From: a bacterium
Lineage (GTDB): Bacteria > Bacillota > Clostridia > Oscillospirales > Acutalibacteraceae
DNA length: 64,000 bases
Assembly: GCA_020624805.1 (NCBI GenBank)
Contig: JAHKVW010000006.1
Location: 1-64,000, forward strand
Reading direction: 5' to 3'
Positions 27,339 to 37,364 of this stretch are shown piece after piece. The notes below the pieces were generated by a model. That model was not told where the DNA came from. It made no database searches and was given only the letters and a program-made list of their open reading frames with translations. Every line of letters starts with the position of its first letter. Position 1 is the first letter of the stretch. Made by a program: the position numbers and the translations under genes.

Positions 27339-28565
27339 ATGAAGAAAATTTTTAGTCTGATGATAGTATTGGTGATGGCGGTATCTGTGTTTGCAGGCTG
27401 TCAAACAAAAGAAAAATCATCTTCACCGGATGAGGTATCGATTGAAGCGACTCAGGATGAGGCAGTCAATGTTGCCACTCAAGATGAAGCGGTCGATGTT
27501 GCCACCCCGGATGAAGTTGCTCAAAACGACGGTTTTACAGCACCCGAGACCGTTGATGTCAAAGAATTGATGGAGGATCTGCCTGAGTTGAGCGCAGAGG
27601 ATTTTGTATCAGATCATCATAAATGCAATATGCTGTATCATAATGGTTTGTTGTATTCGAATGGTAAAATCTATGACGGTAAGGGTGAAGATAAAACATA
27701 TTCCAAAGAATATATCCGTTATTTTTCGATAAATGACTCGGTGATCCTATATGCTGTGTTAGACAAAGATAAGGAACAAAGTGAGATCTGGGCAGTGCTT
27801 GCGGATTGTTCCCGTCGTGCCAAACTGACTCTTGCAAAAGGTTATGCCGATCCTTTGTTCATTGACAATGGTCTTTTGTATTATACGGAAGGTGTTGTGA
27901 GAGATAGCATAAACACCTTGGATCTCAATACAGGAGAAATAACGCAAATCGTTTCGCACTGCCATATGATTATGAACATTGGTAGAAAACTCTATTTCCA
28001 GGATATGTCAGACAGGGAGGATGACGAAACTGCCCTGTGCTGTTATGACCTTGACACCAAAGAGCAAAAAGAGATCTATCGGATGACGGGAGCTGGCAGA
28101 GTCATAGTGGATCATGATTTGATGTATTTCGAAAGCAACAACACCGTATACCGTCTGGATCCGCAGACTGATTCACCTGAAGAGTATGTAAAGATTCCCG
28201 AAGAAGGGTGGTTATTCATTATCGTTAACGGTACGGTCGTATATGAAGAAGCGGCAGATTTTGATGATCACTCGCTGTGGGCAGTATCCGATACTCAGCC
28301 GGCGCATAAGCTGTTTGATACCAGAAAAAGTCATTTTTACAGCTGTCTCGGCGACGCGTATTATCTCGACGCAAATGTCATGGATGTTGGCATAATCAAT
28401 TATTATTATGACGGCACAGAGCTGAAAGAACATCCGGAGGTTGAGGGTGATAAAGAAAATAGGCTTGTCTTTGTTAAAGATGGAAAATTCTTTTATCAGG
28501 ATGGCAAAACGATCCTGATGTCTACAGAGTATGTGGATGATGAAACCTATCCTTCTAATAAATAA
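27339..28565 (+). CDS. Putative lipoprotein (DUF5050-like)
   Basis: Lipobox SVFAGCQTK; repeated ATQDEAV-type linker; beta-propeller-like repeats. Confidence 0.7.
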   Translation: MKKIFSLMIVLVMAVSVFAGCQTKEKSSSPDEVSIEATQDEAVNVATQDEAVDVATPDEVAQNDGFTAPETVDVKELMEDLPELSAEDFVSDHHKCNMLYHNGLLYSNGKIYDGKGEDKTYSKEYIRYFSINDSVILYAVLDKDKEQSEIWAVLADCSRRAKLTLAKGYADPLFIDNGLLYYTEGVVRDSINTLDLNTGEITQIVSHCHMIMNIGRKLYFQDMSDREDDETALCCYDLDTKEQKEIYRMTGAGRVIVDHDLMYFESNNTVYRLDPQTDSPEEYVKIPEEGWLFIIVNGTVVYEEAADFDDHSLWAVSDTQPAHKLFDTRKSHFYSCLGDAYYLDANVMDVGIINYYYDGTELKEHPEVEGDKENRLVFVKDGKFFYQDGKTILMSTEYVDDETYPSNK

Positions 28566-28617
28566 GCTATAGTATAAAGTGACAGCCCTTCCGAGAGGAA
28601 GCGCTGTTGATTCTATA

Positions 28618-30075
28618 TTATACTTTTATTTCCCAAGTGGCGCCGTTTTTGCTGTCCTTGATGACGATGCCTTTTTCCAAAAGCTCGTCACGGATGCGGT
28701 CGGCCTCCGCCCAGTTTTTGTCGGCTTTTGCCGCGGCGCGCGCCGCGATCTGCTCGTCGACCCAGTCCTTGGAGATGCCTTTTTCTTCAAGGAGCTTGAG
28801 CTGCTGTGCCGCTTTTTCCGCTTCCGCCTGTGCCGCCTTTTCGATCTCTGCGTCAGCCGCTTCGATCAGTCCGAGGGAAAGCACGCGGTCGAAATCGTCG
28901 ATCAGATAACGCTTGGTCACGTCGTCGAGCTTGCCCTTGAGCACATCGTAGAGCGCGGTGATCGCGAGGGAGGTGTTCAGATCGTTGTCCAGCGCCGCCT
29001 TGAACTTTTCCTGATACGGCTTTGCGGCGTCGAGATCGGGTTCGCCGTCCTTACTGAGCTTTACGATCTTCGCGACCAGTTTATTGTACGCCTGCACAGT
29101 GTTGTCGAGGTTCTCAAAGGAGAATACCAGCGGCTTACGGTAGTGGGACTGCAGGCAGAAGAAGCGATAGGCAAGGGGATCATAGCCCTTTTCTTCGAGC
29201 AGGGATACGGTCAAGAAGCCGCCCTTACTCTTGCTCATCTTGCCGCGCTTGTCGAGCAGGTGCAGGACATGGAACCAGTAGGGGCACCACTGATGGCCGA
29301 GGTAGGCTTCACTCTGCGCGATCTCGTTGGTATGGTGAGGGAAGGCGTTGTCCACGCCGCCGCAGTGGATGTCGAGGTATTCACCCGCGTGCTTGATGGA
29401 GATCGCGGAGCACTCGATATGCCAGCCGGGATAGCCCAGACCCCACGGTGATTCCCATTTAAGCGCCTGATCCTCAAACTTGCTTTGGGTGAACCAGAGG
29501 ACGAAGTCGTTCTTGTTGCGCTTATTGCTGTCCTCGTTGACGTCGTCACGTACGCCGACCTGCAATTCGTCCTCGTTCATGTTGCCGAAAACATAGTAGT
29601 TGTCGAGCTTGCTGGTATCGAAATAGACGTTGCCGCCCGCAAGGTAGGCATAGCCCTTGTCGATCAGGGTCTGCACCATCTCGATGAACTCGGGGATGCA
29701 GTTGGTAGCGGGCTCGATGACGTCGGGCTTTTTGATATTGAGCTTCTCAGCGTCGGAGAAGAACGCGTCGGTGTAGAATCGCGCGATATCCATGACGCTC
29801 TTGTGCTCACGCTTAGCGCCCGCGAGCATCTTATCCTCGCCGGTATCCGCGTCGGAGCTGAGGTGTCCCACGTCGGTGATGTTCATCACGCGCAGTACGT
29901 CGTACCCCGCGTAGCGCAGGTATTTTTCAAGCACATCCTCCATGATGTAGGTGCGCAGGTTGCCGATATGAGCGTAGTGGTAGACGGTGGGGCCGCAGGT
30001 GTACATCTTCACCTTGCCCTCCTCGTGGGGGATGAATTCCTGTCGGGTACCGCCGAGTGTATTATACAGAATCAT
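28618..30075 (-). CDS. cysS: Cysteinyl-tRNA synthetase
   Basis: MYTCGPTVYHYAHIGNLRTYI, NITDVGHL, GWHIECSAIS, KMSKSKGGF. Confidence 0.98.
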   Translation of the reverse strand: MILYNTLGGTRQEFIPHEEGKVKMYTCGPTVYHYAHIGNLRTYIMEDVLEKYLRYAGYDVLRVMNITDVGHLSSDADTGEDKMLAGAKREHKSVMDIARFYTDAFFSDAEKLNIKKPDVIEPATNCIPEFIEMVQTLIDKGYAYLAGGNVYFDTSKLDNYYVFGNMNEDELQVGVRDDVNEDSNKRNKNDFVLWFTQSKFEDQALKWESPWGLGYPGWHIECSAISIKHAGEYLDIHCGGVDNAFPHHTNEIAQSEAYLGHQWCPYWFHVLHLLDKRGKMSKSKGGFLTVSLLEEKGYDPLAYRFFCLQSHYRKPLVFSFENLDNTVQAYNKLVAKIVKLSKDGEPDLDAAKPYQEKFKAALDNDLNTSLAITALYDVLKGKLDDVTKRYLIDDFDRVLSLGLIEAADAEIEKAAQAEAEKAAQQLKLLEEKGISKDWVDEQIAARAAAKADKNWAEADRIRDELLEKGIVIKDSKNGATWEIKV

Positions 30076-30773
30076 GATTGACTTCCTTTCTGTGATGAAT
30101 CATTGTGAGAGGTCGCGGCGAGCTCGACCGCCTGACTGACGTTCTTTTCCAGATATCGCACCTCGTTGCTGAGCTGCTGGATCTCGTTGTGCATACGGCA
30201 GAGCTCCTGCGCCACGGGATCGGAGTAGTGGATCTGGTCGAGCAGATCGGGTCTTACGCCGTTGACGCGCACGACGCGCGCCGGTACGCCGACTGCGGTG
30301 GAGTTGGGCGGGATCTCGGTGAGCACGACCGCGCCCGCCGCAATGCGGGAGTTATCGCCGACCTTGAACGGGCCGAGCACCTTCGCGCCCGAGCCGACCA
30401 TCACGTTGTCGCCGAGGGTGGGATGGCGCTTGCCCTGATCCTTACCCGTACCGCCGAGGGTGACGTTCTGGTAGATCAGGCAGTTGTCGCCGATCACGGT
30501 GGTCTCGCCGATGACGACGCCCATGCCGTGGTCGATCACCAGCCCCTTGCCGATGGTCGCGCCGGGATGGATCTCGACGCCGGTTTTGTTGCGCGCGCGC
30601 TGACTCAGCCAGCGTGCGATGAACTTCATGTTATGGATCTGGAACCAGTGCGCGCGGCGGTATTTGCGTACCGCCTTGTAGCCGGAGTAGAGGAAGAATA
30701 CCTCCATCTTGTTGCGTGCCGCGGGGTCGCGCTGTAAATAGGCGTCCAGATCAGCTCTCAGTGTGTCAAACAT
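30072..30773 (-). CDS. cysE: Serine O-acetyltransferase
   Basis: GVEIHPGATIGKGLVIDHGMGVVIGETTVIGDNCLIYQNVTLGGTGK left-handed beta-helix; ATGA overlap with cysS. Confidence 0.96.
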   Translation of the reverse strand: MFDTLRADLDAYLQRDPAARNKMEVFFLYSGYKAVRKYRRAHWFQIHNMKFIARWLSQRARNKTGVEIHPGATIGKGLVIDHGMGVVIGETTVIGDNCLIYQNVTLGGTGKDQGKRHPTLGDNVMVGSGAKVLGPFKVGDNSRIAAGAVVLTEIPPNSTAVGVPARVVRVNGVRPDLLDQIHYSDPVAQELCRMHNEIQQLSNEVRYLEKNVSQAVELAATSHNDSSQKGSQS

Positions 30774-30914
30774 AATATCAACCTTTTTAATTAGGAATTA
30801 GGAGTTAGGAATGAGGAATTTCAGTAGGTGAACCTGATCGGAAGAGGTGACATCTATATCGGAACAATCGATGATCATGCTCCGTGAATTGAATTGAAAA
30901 CAATTCATGAGAAT

Positions 30915-31162
30915 AAAAAGCGCCGTCGTCCGAAGGGACGACAGCGCCGTGGTTCCACCCAAATTCAGCGTATAATACGCTCTTTGAAGCTCATCAATAA
31001 GCTATTGTCCTTAACGCGGACTGACGGACTGCCATTTCCTGCAGTCAGCTCACAGGCGCATTTCACTGAACTTCCGCTAAGACGGCTTCCAGCCTATGCC
31101 GTCCTCTCTGTTAGCATCCGTAAAGCTACTTTTCCTGTTCACAGCCTTTTGATATCTACCAT
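30915..31162 (-). ncRNA. T-box leader (probably cysteine-specific) upstream of cysE-cysS
   Basis: On the minus strand: AGAGAGGACGGCATAGGCTGGAAGCCGTC, GTGAAATGCGCCTGTGAGC (candidate TGC specifier), GGGTGGAACCACGG T-box, and terminator GGCGCTGTCGTCCcttcGGACGACGGCGCTTTTT. Confidence 0.92.
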
Positions 31163-31191
31163 ATTATATACGATTGTGATGAAAAATGCAA
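31163..31191 (-). promoter_or_regulatory. Promoter of the T-box transcript
   Basis: Minus strand TTGCAT - 17 nt - TATAAT. Confidence 0.7.
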
Positions 31192-31245
31192 CCGGTTTTT
31201 TTACATTGAACTATTATTCAGATTTATGAGATTTCCACAGTTTTG

Positions 31246-31292
31246 GCAACCCTCAGTCATCTTCGATGACAGCTCCCTTAGGAAAGGGAGCC
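31246..31292. repeat. CTCAGTC/CTCCCTT-AAGGGAG palindromic repeat
   Basis: GCAACCCTCAGTCATCTTCGATGACAGCTCCCTTAGGAAAGGGAGCC. Confidence 0.7.
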
Positions 31293-31318
31293 ATTTATTG
31301 TTTCTCAATGACAGATGA

Positions 31319-31915
31319 TCACATATCGCTGATGACGTCTTTGTTGTCTTTGAGATAGATGATGCCCGAGATCACGGTGATGACCGCGACGATCCAGAAC
31401 ATGACCTGTCCGATGATGTTGAAGATGTCATAGATGCCGACCAGCGCGACGGGGTCGGTCATGGTACGCTTGAGAATCTCATAGATGAATTGCATGAGAA
31501 ATACCGATACGATCGCGATGATCTGGGTCACGGTCTTGACCTTGCCCCACATATTGGCGGCGATGACTTTGCCCTTCGCGGCGGCGACAAGACGGATCGA
31601 GGTGACGGTGAATTCGCGGAAGATGATGATGATCAGCGGGATCGCGCCGCACAGATTCAGCTTGACAAAGCAGACCATCACGGAGATCACGAGGATCTTG
31701 TCCGCGAGCGGATCGGCGAATTTGCCGAAGTCGGTGATCAGGTTGTCGCGGCGGGCGATCTTGCCGTCCAGCGCGTCCGTGATCGCGGCGGCGCCGAAGA
31801 GCAGTCCCGCTATCAGAAAGTGATACGGGAATTCGATCAGGATCGCGGCGATGACCGCGGGGACCAGTATGATACGCAGGAGCGTCAGTTTATTGGGTAG
31901 GTTCATCTTTTTCAT
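31319..31915 (-). CDS. pgsA: CDP-diacylglycerol-glycerol-3-phosphate 3-phosphatidyltransferase
   Basis: LPNKLTLLRIILVP and CDP-alcohol phosphatidyltransferase motif DALDGKIARRDNLITDFGKFADPLADK. Confidence 0.95.
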   Translation of the reverse strand: MKKMNLPNKLTLLRIILVPAVIAAILIEFPYHFLIAGLLFGAAAITDALDGKIARRDNLITDFGKFADPLADKILVISVMVCFVKLNLCGAIPLIIIIFREFTVTSIRLVAAAKGKVIAANMWGKVKTVTQIIAIVSVFLMQFIYEILKRTMTDPVALVGIYDIFNIIGQVMFWIVAVITVISGIIYLKDNKDVISDM

Positions 31916-31978
31916 AGTATGACCTTTCAGTGTGAAGGAGCAGGGGGGAGTCGTTCCTCCCGCTCCATTCTGTATACT

Positions 31979-33310
31979 TTATGATTCGATCATCTCGCCG
32001 ACCAGATCGCAGTCGATGTGGTCGGTGACGCGAACGTGTATGATCTCGCCCGAACGCGGCTTGCGGTCAGGGGTGGTGAAGAAGACGCAAGGGTCGACCT
32101 CGGGCGCGTCAAAGGCGGAGCGTCCGAAGAAGCAGTCCGCGTAGCGGTCAAAGCCGTCGGTGAGCACTTCGATCTCTTTGCCGACCATGCTCTCACACCA
32201 TTTGTCCATGATCAACGCCTCCTGCTCGGTGATGATCTCGGCGCGGCGTTTTTTGACGTCCTCGTCGATCTGATCGGGCAGCAGAGCGGCAGGAGTATCC
32301 TCCTCCTGCGAGTACGCGAAGCACCCGAGGCGCTCAAAGCCCGTCTGCGCGACAAAGTCGCTCAGCTCCTCAAATTCCTCGTCCGTCTCACCGGGGAATC
32401 CGGTGATCAGGGTGGTGCGCAGGATCACGCCGGGGATCTTCTCGCGGATGTGCTGTACGAGCTTTATCAGACTCTCTTTGTCGCCGCGGCGGTTCATCGC
32501 CCGCAGCACCCTGCCGTCGCAGTGCTGGAGCGGCAGGTCGATATAGTTGACGATCTTCTCCTCTTCACGGATCGTGTCGAGCAGTTCGTCCGTTATGCGG
32601 TCGGGGTAGCAGTACAGCACACGGATCCAGTGCAGATCTTCGATCTTACACAGGCGGCGGAGCAGCTCAGGCAGCATCAGCTTTCCGTAGTTGTCCTCGC
32701 CGTAGCGCGTGGTATCCTGCGCGATGACGTTGATTTCCTTGACGCCGTTGCGCACCAGCCGCTCGGCTTCTTCGACGATCGTTTCCATCTTGCGGGAACG
32801 GAAGGAGCCGCGGATCAGCGGGATGGCGCAGTAGGTACAGCAGTTGTCACAGCCGTCGGCGATCTTCAGGTACGCCCAGTGGGACTCGGTGCTTTGGACA
32901 CGGCCGCCCTCCATGGGCAGGAGCATTCTATCGGGGAAGTCCTCGACCTTGTTTCCGTCAAGCGCCTGTTGCACTACGGCGGCGATATCGGCGTTTTTGC
33001 CGATGCCGATGACGGCGTCCACCTCGGTCAGTTCCTTCATGATATCGCTGTTATAGCGCTCGGCAAGACAGCCTGTGACGATGATCGCCTTGATCTTGCC
33101 TTCCTTTTTCAGCAGGGCAAGCTCGAGGATCTCATCGATGCTTTCCTGCTTGGCGGATTCGATGAAGCCGCAGGTATTGACGATCACGGCGTCAGCCATG
33201 GCGGGGTCTTCCTTGAGCTGAAAACCCGCCTGATTCAGTTGATACATCATCATTTCGGCGTCGACGCGGTTCTTCGCGCAGCCGAGGGAAACGATTCCTA
33301 CGCTTGGCAT
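31979..33310 (-). CDS. rimO: Ribosomal protein S12 methylthiotransferase
   Basis: VGIVSLGCAKNRVDAE, NTCGFIESAKQESID, CDNCCTYCAIPLIRG radical-SAM motif, TRAM-like C-terminus. Confidence 0.96.
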   Translation of the reverse strand: MPSVGIVSLGCAKNRVDAEMMMYQLNQAGFQLKEDPAMADAVIVNTCGFIESAKQESIDEILELALLKKEGKIKAIIVTGCLAERYNSDIMKELTEVDAVIGIGKNADIAAVVQQALDGNKVEDFPDRMLLPMEGGRVQSTESHWAYLKIADGCDNCCTYCAIPLIRGSFRSRKMETIVEEAERLVRNGVKEINVIAQDTTRYGEDNYGKLMLPELLRRLCKIEDLHWIRVLYCYPDRITDELLDTIREEEKIVNYIDLPLQHCDGRVLRAMNRRGDKESLIKLVQHIREKIPGVILRTTLITGFPGETDEEFEELSDFVAQTGFERLGCFAYSQEEDTPAALLPDQIDEDVKKRRAEIITEQEALIMDKWCESMVGKEIEVLTDGFDRYADCFFGRSAFDAPEVDPCVFFTTPDRKPRSGEIIHVRVTDHIDCDLVGEMIES

Positions 33311-33388
33311 ATTTTCAATCCTTTGTTGGTTAGTAACGAATACGGACGGGCGGGTGAAAGGCGCGGTCTCACCCTGATCCCGTCGGAG

Positions 33389-34003
33389 CTATTCATCCTC
33401 GATCTCAGTATATTCGCGCATCACGCTGCGGATGCTGCTGTAAGAAAAACCCATCCGCGCAAGCGCGTTAGCGCAACGACGGCGCCCCTTGTCATCAGTC
33501 AGGGAGCGCGCGTATTTTTTCTTGATGATCGCTCGGATCTGTTCATCCTCGTCAACGGTGAATTCGTCGAGCACCTCGTCGATCAGGTCGCGGTCGATGC
33601 CCTTCTCATAGAGCTTTTGGCGGACGCCGCGTTCGGACAGGTGCTTGATATTGAACAGATCGGCGGCATAACGGCGGGCATAGCGTCCGTCGTCGATGAG
33701 CCCGAGCTCCTCCATGCGGCAGAGCGCCGCCTCACAGCTTTCCTCGCCGTAATCCTTTTTGAGCTTGTCGAACAGCTCGCGGCGCGAGTGGTCGCGGTAA
33801 GAGATCAGCCACAAGGCTTTGTCCTTACAGCGCTTTCTGTCCGAGTCGAGGACACAGGCGTGGAGCTGTTCATCGTCGATCTCGCGCCCTACGTCAAAAC
33901 GGTGGGCGAGGATCACCTCGGTGTCGAGCTTCATGGCGAACTCGCCGTCAATATAGAGAGCGGAGAGCCCCTTTCGGCGGGGCTCAATCGCGGTGATCTG
34001 CAT
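33389..34003 (-). CDS. recX: Regulatory protein RecX
   Basis: LISYRDHSRRELFDKLKKDYGEE, YARRYAADLFNIKHLSERGVRQKLYEKGI; overlaps recA stop. Confidence 0.92.
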   Translation of the reverse strand: MQITAIEPRRKGLSALYIDGEFAMKLDTEVILAHRFDVGREIDDEQLHACVLDSDRKRCKDKALWLISYRDHSRRELFDKLKKDYGEESCEAALCRMEELGLIDDGRYARRYAADLFNIKHLSERGVRQKLYEKGIDRDLIDEVLDEFTVDEDEQIRAIIKKKYARSLTDDKGRRRCANALARMGFSYSSIRSVMREYTEIEDE

Positions 34004-35121
34004 CAGTCTTCGACAAGAATGTCGATCTTAGCATTCTTTTTCTTTTTATCTGCCGCGTCCGCGGGAGCGGGAGCGGGTGCAGGCGCGGGAGCCGCTTTTG
34101 CCGCTGCTTTGGCGGTTTTCTTGGGACGGGCGGTCAGCTTGTCGACATTATCCCACAGATCCTTTTCGATCTTCTCACGCAGCGCGTCGTCGTTTTTGAG
34201 CAGCTCCTTGACGTTGTCGCGGCCCTGACCCAGACGGGTCTCGCCGTAGTAGAACCATGCGCCGCTCTTTTGCATGACGTCCGCCTTGACGGCAAGATCG
34301 ATCAGCTCGCCTACGCGGCTGATGCCCTCGCCGTACATGATATCGAACTCCGCCTCCTTGAAGGGGGGAGCGATCTTATTTTTCACAACCTTCGCTCTGG
34401 TGCGCGAACCGACCATTTCACCGTTGGATTTGAGGGTCTCGATGCGGCGGATGTCGATACGGACAGAGGAGTAGAATTTCAGCGCGCGGCCGCCGGTGGT
34501 GACCTCGGGGTTGCCGTAGACGACGCCGACCTTCTCACGCAGCTGGTTGATAAAGATGGCGACGCAGTTGGACTTGTTGATCGCGCCAGCGAGCTTGCGC
34601 AGTGCCTGCGACATCAGGCGCGCGTGCAGACCGACGTGGCTGTCGCCCATCTCGCCCTCGATCTCAGCCTTGGGAACAAGCGCCGCGACGGAGTCGATGA
34701 CGATGACGTCGATCGCGCCGGAACGGATCAGCGCCTCGGCGATCTCCAGCGCGTCTTCTCCGGTATCGGGCTGTGATACCAAAAGGCTGTCGACGTCGAC
34801 GCCCAGCGCGGAGGCATAGACGGGATCGAGCGCGTGCTCTACGTCGATGAAGGCGACGTTGCCGCCGTTCTTCTGACCTTCGGCGATGCAGTGCAGGGAG
34901 AGGGTGGTCTTACCGGAGCTTTCCGGTCCGTAGATTTCGACGATCCTGCCGCGGGGCAGACCGCCGATCCCCAGCGCGATATCGAGGCTCAGCGAACCGG
35001 TCGAAATGTGTTCGACGTTCATATGGGTGTTCTGACCGAGCTTCATGACGGCGCCTTTACCGAACTGCTTTTCGATCTGTGATAACGCTGTTTCCAGTGC
35101 TTTGTTTTTATCAAGAGCCAT
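34003..35121 (-). CDS. recA: Recombinase RecA
   Basis: [58 protein letters not shown]. Confidence 0.99.
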   Translation of the reverse strand: MALDKNKALETALSQIEKQFGKGAVMKLGQNTHMNVEHISTGSLSLDIALGIGGLPRGRIVEIYGPESSGKTTLSLHCIAEGQKNGGNVAFIDVEHALDPVYASALGVDVDSLLVSQPDTGEDALEIAEALIRSGAIDVIVIDSVAALVPKAEIEGEMGDSHVGLHARLMSQALRKLAGAINKSNCVAIFINQLREKVGVVYGNPEVTTGGRALKFYSSVRIDIRRIETLKSNGEMVGSRTRAKVVKNKIAPPFKEAEFDIMYGEGISRVGELIDLAVKADVMQKSGAWFYYGETRLGQGRDNVKELLKNDDALREKIEKDLWDNVDKLTARPKKTAKAAAKAAPAPAPAPAPADAADKKKKNAKIDILVED

Positions 35122-35156
35122 AATCATTTTCTCCTTTGGTTTCTGTGATACAACCG

Positions 35157-35197
35157 GTCATTGCGAACCGCCGCATGGCGGTGTGGCAATCTCAACC
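35157..35197. repeat. CATTGCGA...GCAATCTCAACC palindromic repeat
   Basis: GTCATTGCGAACCGCCGCATGGCGGTGTGGCAATCTCAACC. Confidence 0.75.
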
Positions 35198-35324
35198 GAT
35201 GATTGATTGATCATATTATAGCATATATGTTTGAAAGAAGCAAGTTTTTTTCGAACAAAAATTCCATGCCGGAGGGTTGTCGTGCGTGATTTATTCTATT
35301 TAATAGCATTTGATAACAGCGTAT

Positions 35325-35387
35325 CAACCCTCAGTCGCGTGACACAAGTGTCCGCGACAGCTCCCTTAGGAAAGGGAGCCTTTTTTT
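35325..35387. repeat. CTCAGTC/CTCCCTT-AAGGGAG palindromic repeat overlapping the prmC 3' end
   Basis: CAACCCTCAGTCGCGTGACACAAGTGTCCGCGACAGCTCCCTTAGGAAAGGGAGCCTTTTTTT. Confidence 0.75.
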
Positions 35388-36217
35388 GCCGTGACGGCAC
35401 GGGTGATGCCTTGGATATCGGGGGTGCCGTTGATATCGGAATAACCTGCGGTACGCAGCATATCGGCGATGGCGTAAAATTGACCCTCGCCGATCTCAAA
35501 GGCGATCGAGCCGCCGTTTTTGAGCTTCGGCGTCCACAGGGAAAGGATCATTTTGTAGAAATCGTAACCGTCCTCGCCGCCGTCCAGCGCAAGACGCGGC
35601 TCGTACCGCACTTCCTTTTGCAGGTCGGCGATCTCATCCGAGCGGATGTAGGGCGGGTTGGATACGATCATATCCAGTGAGCCGTCCGCGAAATCGTTGA
35701 CGCAGTCCCGCAGATCGGCGTGGATCGCGCGGACGGTTGCCTGATTGAGCGCGATGTTCTCCGTCAGATAGGAAAACGCGGCGTCGCTTTTCTCAACCGC
35801 ATACACGGTGGCGTTCGGCAGTTCCTTCGCCAGTGTGACAGCGATGATGCCCGAGCCGGAGCACAGATCGACGATCACGGGATCGGGGGTGTTTTCGGTC
35901 AGCTTCAATGCCTCCGTCACCACCACCTCGGTATCGTCGCGGGGGATAAGCACTCCTTCGCCGACCCTGTAGTCGCGCCCCATAAAGCTCCATGAGCCGA
36001 GGATATACTGGATGGGTTCGCCGCTGATGCGGCGGCGCGCCATCGCGAGGGCTTTTTCGGTCGCTTCTTCGGGGAGGTCATCGTTTCGCAATATCAGCTC
36101 CGTGCGCGAGCAGTGCAAAACGGCGCAGAGGATCTCCAGCGTATCGCCGGCGGGATTCTCTACGCCCGCGCGCGTCAACAGGCTTTTGACGGCGCTATTG
36201 AGCGCAGGAACAGTCAT
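35366..36217 (-). CDS. prmC: Peptide chain release factor N5-glutamine methyltransferase
   Basis: YILGSWSFMGRDYRVGEGVLIPRDDTEV, VDLCSGSGIIAVTLA, IVSNPPYI. Confidence 0.95.
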   Translation of the reverse strand: MTVPALNSAVKSLLTRAGVENPAGDTLEILCAVLHCSRTELILRNDDLPEEATEKALAMARRRISGEPIQYILGSWSFMGRDYRVGEGVLIPRDDTEVVVTEALKLTENTPDPVIVDLCSGSGIIAVTLAKELPNATVYAVEKSDAAFSYLTENIALNQATVRAIHADLRDCVNDFADGSLDMIVSNPPYIRSDEIADLQKEVRYEPRLALDGGEDGYDFYKMILSLWTPKLKNGGSIAFEIGEGQFYAIADMLRTAGYSDINGTPDIQGITRAVTAKKGSLS

Positions 36218-37196
36218 TGATGATATCGGAACCGTCGTCCGGGATGACCGCCGTCATGGCTTCGATCGCACATTCGATCATCTCGTCGGCGGGTTCTCTG
36301 GTGGTGATGCGCTGTGCCCAGAGTCCGGGCGTAGCGAGGATGCGGGTGAGCTTGTTGTCGTATTTGCCGCAGAGCTTGATGAACTCATAGCCCAGACCGA
36401 CCATGACCGGCACGAGAAGCAGTCTGAGGGCCGGACGCAGGATCGGGAGATTCGGGAAGGTCGGGATGAACAAGCCGACAAAGATACTCACGAGAAGGGT
36501 GACGACTAAGAACGAGGTACCGCAGCGGGGATGGAATCGGGTCTGCTTGCGGACGTTCTCCACGGTCAGTTCCTCGTCGTTTTCATAACAGAAGATGGTT
36601 TTATGCTCAGCGCCGTGATACTGGAACACGCGCTTCATATCGTTCATCAGGGATACCAGTGACAGGTAGCTGAGGAAAAGGGCGATCTTCAATACGCCCT
36701 CAAAGGCGGATTGAAGGATCCTGACAGAGGATTCGTTCCAATCGGTGAGAAGCGGCTTGATCAGCCATGTGAACAGCATCGACGGCAGCACGACGAACAA
36801 GCCGATCGCCAGCGCGATACCCAGAACGGACGCGATGACCATGACGACGTTCATCAGCTTGTCGCCGAATTTATCTTCCAGCCATTTTTCAAACTTGGAG
36901 GGTTCTTCTTCCTCGACCAGCCCCGCTTCCATTGCCTTGTCGGCGGATAGTCCCAGCGCCTTGTAGCTCAGGCGCATGCTGTCGATCATGCCCGCGAGTC
37001 CGCGGATCAGGGGGAGCTTCCAGAATTTTGCCTTGAACAGCGGCTTGACTTCGATGTCTTCGGTGTAGATAGTGTCTTTATCGACCCTGCACGCGACGGT
37101 GGTGCGCTTGGGTCCGCGCATCATGATGCCCTCGATCAGAGCGGAGCCACCGATGGAGGTGATGCGCTTTTGTTGTTTTTTGTCCTGTTTTTTCAT
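36195..37196 (-). CDS. DUF1385 (YqhQ-like) membrane protein
   Basis: SIGGSALIEGIMMRGPKRTTVACR, YHGAEHKTIFCYE, RFHPRCGTSFL. Confidence 0.92.
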   Translation of the reverse strand: MKKQDKKQQKRITSIGGSALIEGIMMRGPKRTTVACRVDKDTIYTEDIEVKPLFKAKFWKLPLIRGLAGMIDSMRLSYKALGLSADKAMEAGLVEEEEPSKFEKWLEDKFGDKLMNVVMVIASVLGIALAIGLFVVLPSMLFTWLIKPLLTDWNESSVRILQSAFEGVLKIALFLSYLSLVSLMNDMKRVFQYHGAEHKTIFCYENDEELTVENVRKQTRFHPRCGTSFLVVTLLVSIFVGLFIPTFPNLPILRPALRLLLVPVMVGLGYEFIKLCGKYDNKLTRILATPGLWAQRITTREPADEMIECAIEAMTAVIPDDGSDIINDCSCAQ

Positions 37197-37273
37197 AAAT
37201 ACCTTCTTTCTGAGCCTCTCTTTTCTGAGAGAGGCGGAGGGTTGAAAAGCTTATATCCCTTTATGTAACGTAT

Positions 37274-37329
37274 CAACCCTCAGTCGCACGACACAAGTGT
37301 CCGCGACAGCTCCCATCAAATAGGGAGCC
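37274..37329. repeat. CTCAGTC/CTCCC palindromic repeat
   Basis: CAACCCTCAGTCGCACGACACAAGTGTCCGCGACAGCTCCCATCAAATAGGGAGCC. Confidence 0.7.
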
Positions 37330-37364
37330 TGATTTATCCCGCCTAAAGGCGGATGACGTCAGTG

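Noticed and set aside
28579-29451. 290-aa plus-strand ORF
   Set aside because: Antisense shadow of cysS.
30894-31229. 111-aa plus-strand ORF
   Set aside because: Lies over the minus-strand T-box leader and its promoter; the RNA explains the sequence.
32018-34228. 736-aa plus-strand ORF
   Set aside because: Antisense to rimO, recX and part of recA, all of which have clear family motifs; translation is low-complexity with no domain. Artefact of codon bias.
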